Source: Oryza sativa Japonica Group
Taxonomy: Eukaryota > Streptophyta > Magnoliopsida > Poales > Poaceae
Length of the DNA stretch: 64,000 nucleotides
NCBI RefSeq assembly: GCF_034140825.1
Contig: NC_089035.1
Coordinates: 4,423,001 to 4,487,000, forward strand
Direction of reading: 5' to 3'
The notes below the pieces were generated by a model, which was given only the letters and a program-made list of their open reading frames with translations, searched no databases and was not told where the DNA came from. The translations under genes were made by a program, and so were the position numbers. Below are positions 43,669-54,498 of the stretch, in pieces. Every line of letters begins with the position of its first letter. The stretch's first letter is position 1.

Positions 43669-44942
43669 CTGTAAATCTTTCAGTCAAAGAAGCAACGTCT
43701 TCCAGACTGGCATCACTTGCCAATGAAACCTGAGACCAACAGAAGATATTAAAAATGAAAATACATCACCAACAATGAGGTTGTTAAGACACCAATAATC
43801 TAAGGAGTTCACAGCTGGCAAAACCCGTGATTAAAAATATCAACAGAAGACAAAATGGCAAATGAGAGCTCACCTCTCTAGAGTGAACCTCCAGAATTTC
43901 CAAACACTCATGCCATCCAGGAAAATCACATAAGACAAATCTTCCAGGCCACAAGAGTGCAACATCAATTGATTGTGGCTTACTGCACATAAGGAAGAAG
44001 AAACCATTAAAAAATAAAGGAAAACAAACAAGCTATTTTAGTTCCAATCTTATTCTCACCAGTAAAAATTCAGTCTTCATAGCATTTCATTCCATGCTAA
44101 CTATTTCTTGACGATTTGCGACTGGTCATTGCAGTCCATTTAAAATTGTTTGGCATGCTGCACCAACTACATCTTCTTATGCTTTGAGAGCTAACCTTGT
44201 TGCAGCAAATACAAATACTCCAGTCAAGCTTTCTACACCATCTAGGATATTTATATACACATCAAGTCATAAGCCACAATACAACATTTGTCTGAATTAC
44301 AACAATTCAACACAACCAACCATTGTCTGAGTATAGGTCATACCGTTCAGACAAATGCTGGGTGGTAGCACAAATGTTGGGGAAGGATGCCTTGGATCCC
44401 TTCATACGAAGCAACTGGGTGGAACTCTCGAAGCAATTGAAGAACTCGCAGAGCATCTCGTAGCTGACCAAGTAAACCACCCACAAACACCAACTGAAAG
44501 TTAGCAGCAGTAAAAATTAGCATCTCAATAGATCAAATTTAATGGTGGGTATGGAGACTATATTCACTAAAGGAGCGAGATCTGCAATTAGGTATCAGAA
44601 TAATTGTCTGAAACTAAGAAAAATTGCAGAATTCAATTGAACCAGATCCAAATGGTGGAGCCTGGACCTTTACCTCTCCGGCAGCTTGGCCTTGCGCTTG
44701 ACGGGGCTCCGGACGGATGTGGGACCAACATCGAGCTGCCGTTCCACGGCCTCGAGCTCGTCCTCATCTGGCGCCAGCGACGCCGCCCCCCTCTCCGACC
44801 ACTGCCGCAGCTCGAGCGCCGCCCGCCGGACCCCCCTTGACAGAGAACACCACGCCGCCGCTGCTGCCATGCGCCTTCCGCACCGCCGCCGACGGCTGCT
44901 CCGGCCTATCCGGCGTCCAGATGTGCCCTGCCGCCGCTGCAA
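43669..44942 (-). pseudogene. CDT1-PEX1 chimeric gene fragment
   Basis: Minus-strand exons: 44942-44674, 44463-44344, 43982-43874 and 43729-43669, all with GT-AG borders and matching phases. Exons 1-2 are the N-terminal part of plant CDT1 (ELRQWSERGAASLAPDEDEL, KRKAKLPESYEMLCEFFNCF, then ESSTQLLRMKGSKASFPNIC), the replication licensing factor. Exons 3-4 are part of the second AAA domain of PEX1, the peroxisome biogenesis ATPase (KPQSIDVALLWPGRFVLCDF, HECLEILEVHSRE, VSLASDASLEDVASLTERF). Compared with PEX1, about three residues (LDR-like) are missing after GRF. A frame starting MGKAAAALADQFLTPEK at 45006 seems to be the original CDT1 start; an extra G in a G run near 44833 separates it from the downstream CDT1 frame. 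The fused frame from 44942 stays open for about 186 codons. Family matches are from memory. Confidence 0.7.
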
Positions 44943-45540
44943 CCTTCCGCGTCGGCTTCTCCGGCGTCAAGAACTGGTCGGCCAACGCAGCCGCCGCCTT
45001 CCCCATCTTCTGTGGGGTGGCGATACCGGCCGCCGTCTTGGCCCTCTTCGATGGCGGCGGCGGCGACTGTTACCAAGTGCATTACATGTATTCCCTTTTT
45101 GTTACCATGAGCCCTAAGCCGCCTAATCGCCGGCGTCCACCGATCCGGAAATGAAGAGGATGGAGAGGGAGAGGGAGAGGGAGAGGGAGAGAGGGGCGGC
45201 TGCCGGCTCCCCCTCGCCTCAGAGGGGCCGGATCTGCCGGCGAGGAGGCCGGAGTCACCGGATCCGGCGGTCCCGGCCTCCTCGTTGGCGTATGCGGCGG
45301 AGGGAGCGAGAGTATGGCGACGGCAGTGGCCCGCGTGCCGGGCGGCGGCTAGCACGGCAGCAGAGAGTGCGAGGAGGAGGTCGTCACCTGCAGGAAGAAG
45401 AGAATGAGGGGGGCGGCCATTGCTTGGGCAGGAGAGAGAGCGGAGCGAGAGGAGGAGAGGAGGAAGACGAATGGTGGCGGCTAGGGTTTGGGGAAGGGGG
45501 TTAGGGTTTTTTCTATTTTACGAAAACGCCCCTCATCTTA
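44943..45540 (-). promoter_or_regulatory. Probable captured CDT1 5' leader and promoter
   Basis: A GC-rich block with GA runs (about 45150-45200) and telo-box-like words (CTAGGGTTT near 45482, TTAGGGTTT near 45501) lies upstream of the CDT1 start on the minus strand. It suggests that the promoter of the parent gene came along with the fragment. Inference. Confidence 0.35.
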
Positions 45541-45852
45541 TACTTTTCAGAGCGCGGTACGATTTTCCGATTTTTCTCTTCTTCGTATAGAATATTTTTG
45601 TTTACAGAGGTCCTGTAAGTAAGAACGCATAACGTTAAAACTAAGGGATAGGGACCTGTAACAAATTATCAAGTAAATGAAGGGCTTTTTTGCAAAATGG
45701 CCAGCGATGACGCGGAGGCAGGAGCTCTCGCGAAATCCCTACTCCTTCCAGCGCGCGCTGACGTGTCGCGCCCCGGCCGCGTCCACGCCAGCGCAAAACG
45801 CTGAGGAGCGAGCAGCCGGGGGTCACTTTTAATACTTTAGACTAGGGGCGAG

Positions 45853-45869
45853 AGCGCGCTTCGCGCGCT
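45853..45869 (-). terminator. Helitron A 3' hairpin
   Basis: 7-bp GC stem AGCGCGC / GCGCGCT with a three-base loop, 8 bases from the terminal CTAG; the rolling-circle terminator of the element. Confidence 0.75.
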
Positions 45870-45941
45870 GCTCTTGTGGAGCTGGAAGTTTTTTTCATCA
45901 TTTAAATGTATAGGAATATAGATAGTGTAGTGTATTTTAAA

Positions 45942-46705
45942 GAGAAAATCCCTTATATACCCCTGAAATTTTTCCTAATCCCTTCTATACCCCTGAATTT
46001 TGCTTACTTCCTTATATACCCCCAAAATTTGATTTTGATCCCTTGCATACCCCTCCCGTTAGTTGACCGTGTATTTTCTATAAAAATGACCATTTTACCC
46101 TTGGATGAACAAAGAAATTCATAAATTACATTATTAAAAATATAAAAGCTTCTCGCATGAGACTATTATAGTTATGAGTTTGTTGTGCGATGCATTATTT
46201 ATCCCAAAAAAATATTTTTAGATAATGAAATAAAAAAAATACGTATTTATTTTTTTAAAAAAAGATCATAAAAATGAGGAGCATTCATATAAAGATAGGT
46301 ATACCAATGTTCACAACATTTTTTTTATGAATGCTCCTGATAAAAAAATCCATTGTCCTATTAAAATTTCAAATAAAAATTTTAATTTTTTACATTTATT
46401 TTATTTTCAAAATTTATGTCAAAATTTTCTGCACTAATTATTTAGTCTCATTAGTTTTATAAAATGCACACGATGTGCACTCAAACAAAATTTTCAATTA
46501 TTTTTGAAGCTTATATTTAAACCTAAAGCATCAAGGGCAAAAAAGACATTTGCAACCAAACGTAACAGTAAAATGATGGAAAATGTAACGGTAGGGGCAT
46601 GGAAGGGATCAAATTGAAATTTCAGGGGTATAGAAGGGGTCGGGTAAATTTTAGGGGTATGAAAGGGATTTAGTGAGTTTTCAGGGATACACAGGGAATT
46701 TACTC
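45942..46705. mobile_element. MULE with long inverted repeats and 9-bp target duplication
   Basis: The 9-base word TATTTTAAA stands on both sides (45933-45941 and 46706-46714). The arms are inverted for more than 100 bases with imperfect matches: left GAGAAAATCCCTTATATACC, right complement GAGTAAATTCCCTGTGTATC, then repeated CCCTTCTATACCCCTGAA-type words. Length is 764 bases with an AT-rich interior and no transposase. It lies about 100 bases inside the 3' end of Helitron A. Confidence 0.85.
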
Positions 46706-46714
46706 TATTTTAAA

Positions 46715-47683
46715 AATCTTTCCATGCCGTAGGATTGAGACAATGGAGTTTGCTTGTCAGAATAATTTGTGCTATTTATCATGTAGTGTATTGTATGGTT
46801 CGATATAGCTATAGTAGAAAATAAAAGGTTTGCGTATAATGGTGTCTTTGACATGAAGGAGAAATGTTTAGGTAGTACGCAGCCATAACTATATTGGTTC
46901 CATATAAGTAGTAGTTGTTCGAACAACATTTCATAGCACAGAAGGTGGCAAGGAAGGTAAACATAACATTACTTATTTACAATGATAATCATGACCTAGG
47001 GGTCATGAACAAAAGGGCTTGCTTCTTAGCCTCCTCTAGGCTTGCAGCTAACTTGTTGCTTCTACACTTCTAGCTTGGGTGGTTCGTTCTGTACATATAC
47101 ACAAAAGACTTGCTGATGGACTACATATATCCGTCTCATTCACTGTAGGAATGAATGATGAGTTTAGAAATTTAGTGAAGTTTACTAAAGAATTAATGCG
47201 TATGTGTGGAGAGGTGAGCTGAGTTATTCAGAATTAACCTGTCAGTGGGTTTCTTCTGGGTACTATCCTTGAACAATTTTTTGGCAATTGTGGTGGTTTC
47301 TGTAGGTCTACCTCTGTTCATTATAAGGACATGTCAAATACAATGTGTGCGAGAAATGTCTATTACTGTAACTTTGAACTGAAAGCTTTACAGACCTTTT
47401 TTTGGGTGTGCTCTTTGGCGCCAGTGAAGGATCTGCCTGTGGAGACTCATCTGGAGATTCAGCGGTGACCTTTGCCTTGTAGAAGAAGCACTTTTTTTTC
47501 AGAAATTGATGGATTAGGTTATGAAAAGAAAGAGCATGAATACCTTATCCGAAGTATCACGGGGAACAATTGTAGTTAAAGATGCACTTTGTGAGATCTT
47601 CTCTTCATGATGAGTGCCAATTTTTGCCTTGCATAGTTGGTCAATAGGTCAGAGTGTATCTCCAATTATTTAGGAAAATTTGT
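46715..47683. other. Non-coding part of Helitron A
   Basis: AT-rich, no gene seen. It may hold the 3' end of the RPA-like transcription unit. Confidence 0.45.
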
Positions 47684-49985
47684 TTATAGCAGAGGAAGTG
47701 CAAGAGTAGGTATTAAGAAGGATACCTTAGTATCAGTAGAGGTCTTTGCAGTGTGAGATGGCATAGAGTAGCCTGAGACAATAATGCTTTTTTTGGTAAA
47801 TACTAAGGAGCTTGATTTGCTAGTTGGTGTCTCATCTGTTGCAGCAGCAGGAGTGTATTTTGTTGGTGTTGAAGTGCCCTGTGCTGGTATGATGGCTAAT
47901 TGCGATTCGGTGCTTGTTTCACTTGGTGTTGGTGCTGTCTGGAGAGAACTGCTTGAGCTTGCCGATACAATTGCTGATGCTGGCTGTGAAGTACTTGGCG
48001 ACATAAGCAGCGGTGGTTGATTTGCTGGACCAGAGGATATAACACTATTAACCTGGAGAGTTTCTTCGCTTCTGTTAATATCCTTTGTGAAGCTGACATT
48101 CCATAGAAAACCATTGTCAACAAGTGCTAAGATTTCCCTTGGAATGAATTCACTGTCCGGTGGATTTTCTTCGATCAGAGATTCCACTGGCCTTCGTATG
48201 ATGCGTTGCGCAGTTTTTCCAAAAAGAATAAATGTTGCATCTGCAGTAGTATCTCCAGCAATTAGCACTAATTTGTACTTGCATGTAAATTTAAATGAAT
48301 ATAGAAATTTGTGAGTGATAAATAGTTAGACATGTAGAATTAATTAAACTGCGCTATTGACCTTTGATCTGGTATTCCTATATAGGAACAACTGGTGCAC
48401 TTGTAGGCTGAGCCATATGGTTTTGAGGTTTTGTAGCATAGGTGACATGAATTGTACCACTAGGAGTTTTCGTTGCATATTCTTTTAACAACCACATTTA
48501 CTATGAAGCGTGCTTCCTGCAAAGGATAAGAGTGAAAAAATTCTGTTGATAATACGACTGTAAAATCCAGGAAAATGTTGTTGATAGTTAATTAAGAGGT
48601 AAGACAAACCTTATGTTTATGAGGATTAAGGTCAAGAATGTCTTTAAGTGTCTTTTCTTGTGGGTTGCTTTGGTTGAATCCTGCAGGAGGAGCGTCGTTC
48701 CACCTGATTGGCTGAAAGTTGGTGCTAAAGCTATGCAAACATATTGTGTCTAGAATTAATGGATGTCATCCTAATAGTTGCAAATTGTGCAATGTAAATA
48801 GATTGCAGGAATACTTGGAAGATAACAAGATCACCTTTCTTTCAGTTCCACTACTTCAGGTATTTCAAAGTTAATGTACCATTTGCATGGGGAGCTTCCA
48901 GTCAGTGTAAGCCCTGTAGAAGAATAGAGGAATTTTGAAATATTGTTAATTTTGTATTATACACAACATAGTAAGCGAAATTGTAGGTACAAATGTACCT
49001 AAGCCTTTGTAGTTCTTGACAAGCGTGCCAACAAACACAACCACCTGAGGTTGTCTTTGGCCAGCATTGTAGATATTCTCAGCATCGAAAGCAGTTGCTC
49101 GCTCTCCACAAAGTGTGAGAGGTAGTGTGGAATTGCTAGTGTTGTGGATTAATAGAAAAATTGGTGTAATTATAATTGGAACAAATTATTAGATATTCAA
49201 AGCATGTGTAAAAGTGAGTATGAATGTTCGTTAAAACAAATATTTGGAAAGTAGAATGGTAAGGACTGAGTTTCATGGAACTAACCTTGCATCACATATT
49301 TATAGTGTTCTTTTTAAACTGTCAGTGTTCCTTGACTGAGGACGTACAGTAGACGTTGTGCCAATTTCAGCGATAACACCCATAATATCTGTTTGTATGT
49401 GGTATAAATTTAATAAATGTTGTAAAGAAGCAAAAGATGTGTATATGTAGTAAGATGGTATGGATAGGTTATTACCAACATAAAAGATGTTTTTGTCCAC
49501 AAGAGAGGGAACATCTCCAAAAGGTGTCAATGAAAATGTTATAGCAGGGAAATCAGCAGGCACATCGACACATTCTTCTAAAGTTGTCCATTTAGTGAAT
49601 AGGATCATTAGGCTATGTGCAACTGGCCTATATGTCCTATTTGCATATCTGACAGTGAATGAATCAATGTAGTAAACTTTTCCTTCTTGAAGAAGAGGTT
49701 TCAAGTTCACTATTACATGCTGATACATTTGAGCATGTATGCTGTTCCCCTATATTTTTTAAATATAGAGAATATTGTCAATAGAATGATTAATACAATA
49801 AAGAAAATTCTAGTGTAAAATTGCAGTAGGTAAATTGTTACCGTTTCATCCAGTAAGACAAGATCAGTGTGCACAATTTTTCTATCATCATTGAGATCAT
49901 GAAAGTCCCATAGCCTAGAAACTCTTGCCTTAATTCGTATGTTTGAATCACCACATGACAGCTGTGAGATGAGTATGTGCGCCAT
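47684..49985 (-). pseudogene. Helitron-encoded RPA1-like protein, decayed
   Basis: Minus-strand exons can be followed from MAHILISQLSCGDSNIRIKA (49985-49842), through 49749-49476 (VYYIDSFTVRYANRTYRPV), 49388-49286 (GVIAEIGTTSTVRPQSRN), then blocks near 49135 (CGERATAFDAENIYNAGQ), 48890 (CKWYINFEIPEVVELKE) and 48700 (ILDLNPHKHKEARFIVN), to a last block 48268-47684. This is the OB-fold order of RPA1-like single-strand DNA binding proteins that plant Helitrons carry beside RepHel. In the third exon the frame meets a stop at 49302-49300 where relatives read on, so this copy is probably non-functional. Last exon borders are approximate. Confidence 0.7.
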
Positions 49986-50249
49986 TTGGAATCTGCAATA
50001 GGTAGTAAACAATTTTAATACATATTAATCTATATAGTTACTGCTAATGAAAGAAAACAGTGATGACAAAGACAGTACATATAATATTAAGAGGGGAATA
50101 TTGCAGCGGGTATATAGCACATGATAGCTGCTGAAGACATATATTTATTCCAAAATGTTTGTACAAAATTTGTCCCTGTTTAGGCCAAAATAGCTAAGTA
50201 TGCAACGGCGGAGCCTGCAATTGGAATGGATTTGCATTACTAAATGATG

Positions 50250-53200
50250 CTAAGAAAAAGATGAATACAATGTATAGGGCAGTGTTAAGAAAAGCACCGC
50301 TGGAAATGTAGCAGTGAGTATTTCACTGTAAACAATATTCCTTGTATGGTTTCCGCATGAACCATCGTCGTTCTCAATTAATATTTTTAGACCTGATCGA
50401 CTTGTAGCTCTTGAAATTGTAACATACAACTGGCCATGTGTAAAAATAGGTTTTCTAAGGTACACACCAACTCGTTGTAGTGTTTGTCCTTGACTTTTAT
50501 TGATGGTCATTGCATAGCAAACTCGAATAGGGAATTGTCTCCTTTGCAATGTAAAAGGCCATTTCATTTTAGTAGTACTCAGTGTTATTCGAGGTATGTA
50601 AACAGTATCACCAATGTTTGAGCCAATGAGTATAATGCATTGAAGAATTCTATCACCTAAAGCAACAATTAATAGTCTTGTTCCATTGCAGAGACCAATT
50701 GATTGGTTTAGATTTCTGAGCAACATGACAACAACACCTTCTTTGAGGATAAGTCTATGTGTAGGGAAGTTTGCAGCATTTATTGAATTAAGAAACTCAG
50801 GTGGATATAGCAAGTCAAAATCTGGAATTTGTTCAGCGCACTTTGATATTGTATCGCAGCTTAGGTATATCCTTGCTTCTCTTGGTACTAAACCAATAAC
50901 ATAGTCATTTATTTCATCTATTGTAGCATTGTTAGGACAAACAATTGCACGAGAAGCTAAGTATTCAGGATTCATGTATGATGCAAAAAAATCACAATAC
51001 ACTTCATTCACAATAGCAGATATTTTATCACCATCAGTTATAATAAGTAAGTCATGAGGAATTTCGATCCATGATGGATAGCTTTCACCTTCCTTCGTGG
51101 TCATAGGTATTGTGCCATTACCAATAGCTAAAACCCACTTACTAAAATCATGCAGCTCATCTTTTTGCTTTTGCTCTAGGTTTGTGTTAAGTAGTCTCAT
51201 ATTTATATTCATCGTTAAGACTGTTACATGTTTCCATAGATCTGAATTTGTGATTGATGCATTGACTATAGCATGGCGGGAACCTTTAGGAACAACTGGC
51301 AATATCTGTCTGAAATCACCACCTAGAACGACGGGTTTTCCTCCAAAAGGTATAATAGAATTTGTAGCACACGTTTGAGAAAGGATATCACGTAAAGTCC
51401 GATCCAACGCTTCAAAACATCGCCTATGTGTCATCGGAGCCTCATCCCATATAATAAGCGAAGCTTCAATTAAAAGTTCAGCAAGCATGCTTCCTCGTTT
51501 AATGTTACAAATGCTTGTCTCATCAATATCAATGGGTATTTTAAATCGTGAGTGAGCTGTCCTACCTCTAGGTAGCAGTAAAGATGCCACCCTTGATGAC
51601 GCTACAGCAAGCACAATTTTATTTTGTGATCTAAGTTTTGCAATGATAGCATTCCATAGAAATGTTTTGCCGGTTCCCCCATGGCCACACACAAAGAAGA
51701 AACCAGGCTGATTATGAGCAACACGAGAAGATATAACATCAAAAATATGTTTTTGCTCAGTATTCAATTGTGTTATCAAAGAATCTGCATGCATGCTTAG
51801 CATAAGTGGATCAATTGTAAGTTCCTCATCAATCAATCTGTTACCACCAGCGATATGTGCAATGGAGGTTGGGTGTGGCAAGTTAAAATCCTTTATGTCA
51901 CCACCACTTTTTGCAAATACAGTAGCAAGCTCATGTAATAGAAGGTTAAGCAAGTGATCCTGTGGAATTATGCAGTGAGGATTATCTAGCGCTTTTTTTA
52001 GTCTATTATGAATATCATCTGTCATGTGTATCCAGTACTTGTCAAATAATGAGCGCACATCTATAACTGAGCAATAAAGAAGGATGGTTACAAAAAGTTG
52101 TCTAAGCTGTTGCGATGATGCAGTTAGTATTGCCTCATCAAAAAGCAGGTACCATTCATTGTCTCCTTCGAGGAGCCCTTGTGCCTCACAGGCCTCTCTA
52201 TATGTGGAATAAACAATGCCATTGTATGTTCGCACATCAGCATAACTTTGGGCACCTCTAACAATCATCAGTATCATTCGCAAGTAGTAAAGCTCACCAG
52301 CAGTTGGATGCACATAGTAAATTCTACCAATTTTTGGAGCAGGAGTTCGTGGGCGCCACACTCTAGATGATGGCTCCCATGTCTGTTCTTTTGGAAATTC
52401 GCAGTATGTCAATGAATGAGCCTTAGGATATTTTTTATTCGCTTCAAACCATTCAGTTAGCATCGAACTTTTTGCAGCAGGGCTCTTTAGGACTGCTCGT
52501 AAATTAGACCCTTTCTCATATCTAACATAATTTTTGCCAGGCAAATGTACAACTAATCGCTCAACAGATGGCATTCTATAATGTATATCAAACTCAAATA
52601 GTCGATGAAGAGACTCACATGTAGAAAGGAACCTACCATCCATATATTCTAATATCTCATCTTGTGGTGCAAGGTCATGATTTGGTGATGCATTTGTTGT
52701 TTTACCGGTTGTCTCAAAATAGATTCTAGCACGATCTTGACCCTTTGTGATATATTTAAATAAATATTTTATCAAATTTGATTTATTACACCACTCAACA
52801 TTTATGTGTGCTTGATATGTTTTAAGCAGCTTCATGTTGTAAGGAACAACCGATCTGTTGTCCAATGGAATTCCATTTTTTATAATATGTCGTCCATCAT
52901 TTCGTCGTCTATAAATTGTAAAGCCAGCCTCATCAATAATGGTTTCATCCTGAAAATCTTTTGGATAATTTTTTGAGCATTTATTATTTTTCATGCAAGC
53001 ACAACTTTTGTTCGCATCTCCACACGGACCATGCATCATGAATTCACTAACCAATTCATATCCTAGTCGATCAGTGTCATAGTCTGGTATTTCAGCACAA
53101 ATAAAACCATCTATTACCGATGCTGATATCTCAGCGGTGGGTGCTGCAAGCCATACCAAGCAATGTATGTGTGGGAGTCCACGCTTTTGGAACTCAACGG

Positions 53201-54432
53201 TGTAGAGTACTGGAATAATTTTAAATAATAAGTAATCACATACTTGTATGTTTAAGGAATACTATATGAAATAGGAAGGAGCAAAAATACCTACAAGAAC
53301 TTTACCAAAAGTTCTGCCTTCTCTAATGTCAGTTATGAATTCATTAACTTTCATATTAAATACACGCACAATGATATCAGCTCTATCAGATGGTTGCATC
53401 TTGATAATTCATTACCATATATCTCCTTCCTCCAATGAAGCTGGCAGGAAGTATCATGCGCTTGCCAACTGAATCTCCATCGGTGACACCTCTATCGATT
53501 GCATCTACAATTCCATCGATTGCATCTACAATTCCATCTACAGACTCAGCTCGTAACTCAGGTTGGTGGTCAATGAAAAATTGTAACCTATTAGCCTCAA
53601 TAGTAGAAAACACATCAACATCGATTTGATCGCTTAGTCGTCCATAGCATGTGAAAGGATTTGGTTCATTTAGTCTATAGTGCATTCTGTATCTAAAAAA
53701 TTCCTGCATTGTCACATATTTTCTTCCAATTCCATCATAATTATTGTACTTAATGCCTAAATGGAATCCTCGTTCACCGTATGGAAATAATAAAGGATAT
53801 TGCAGGGCCATATATGATGGATGCAGTGGCGAAACCTGGTGTAATCCATGGTCTTTATCATAGACAAGCACATCAAATTTGTACTCTTTTGCTAAGAAAT
53901 CACCAACTATTATGCCAGATATTTCACCACTTGTTGGTAAATTGTATTGCACATCATCTTTCGCATTGCAGCCTAAGAGACGAAGAGTTAGCTGTTGGTT
54001 GCCATGTTCAGAAAGTCGTTCTCTAGCATACCTAAAGTTCTGCACAAGGCTATTTTCACTATCAAGCATCAATGAAAGGGCAGCAATTATTTCAGGATCA
54101 GCTCTATCTGCATTATCTCCATCATTTTCAAAAATATTTAGTCTGTTTTGTGTTTCATTTTCAGGATAATAAATATATAACTGTGCAAATTTTGGAGGTG
54201 AACCATGAGATGGCAAAAGACAACCAATCCAATGATGGACAACACCATTAATCTTGAAAACATAAGGCGCATTTCCAGTATTAATTGATTTGTCGATACT
54301 TGCACCCATTGAAGTGAAAGCAAACATCGAGTTATATGATCGTATCTGCCTCAAAAATCTCTTTGATCGTGCATCGCCATTAAAATTTATTAATGTCGCA
54401 AGTGGTTCAGGGGGAGGGCGCAATTTGGGCAA
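50250..54432 (-). pseudogene. Helitron Rep/PIF1-like helicase (RepHel), decayed
   Basis: Minus strand. The upstream block 54432-53386 is the Helitron-like N domain (FTSMGASIDKS, FPYGERGFHLGIKY). A block near 53395-53290 (QPSDRADIIVRVFNMKVNEF) leads by a GT-AG intron into the large frame, which carries the Rep two-histidine motif in FQKRGLPHIHCLVWL (near 53165-53200). The PIF1-type helicase follows: Walker A FVCGHGGTGKT (about 51665-51710), Walker B LIIWDEAP (about 51440) and the terminal YVTISRATSRSGLKILIEN (about 50380-50430). The stop at 50250 follows a normal helicase end. Compared with family members as I remember them, the sequence between NYQDA and QPSDR is missing and the frame is broken there. 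The zinc-finger region CPYCGAMFW upstream (about 54520) is also out of frame with CCKGGKIQLPKL. So it is a recently decayed copy. Confidence 0.85.
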
Positions 54433-54498
54433 TTGTATTTTACCACCTTTGCAACAAGTTATAGATTATTTTTCGCTTGGAAATAGCTGAAGTGCTTT

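Larger units (their letters stand above)
39164..45841 (-). mobile_element. Helitron B, non-autonomous, carrying gene fragments
   Basis: The 3' end on the minus strand is a 7-bp stem GCCGCGG / CCGCGGC? type hairpin (39176-39192, loop of three bases) followed by GATCCCTG-CTAG at 39167-39164 and then T. The 5' end is taken as TCTAAAGTATTAAAAG starting at 45841, a TC start like that of other rice Helitrons, directly joined to the CTAG of Helitron A. Length is 6.7 kb. There is no Rep or helicase inside. It contains CDT1-like and PEX1-like exons (43669-44942), a second GC-rich gene start (about 41437-42080), an unidentified exon (42927-42995) and a hAT insertion (40865-41341). Terminal signals are seen; pairing these two ends is inference from orientation and the absence of other ends between them. 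Confidence 0.65.

Noticed and set aside
45151-45504. 117-codon plus-strand frame rich in Arg/Glu
   Set aside because: It comes from GA repeats and GC-rich leader sequence and has no motif.
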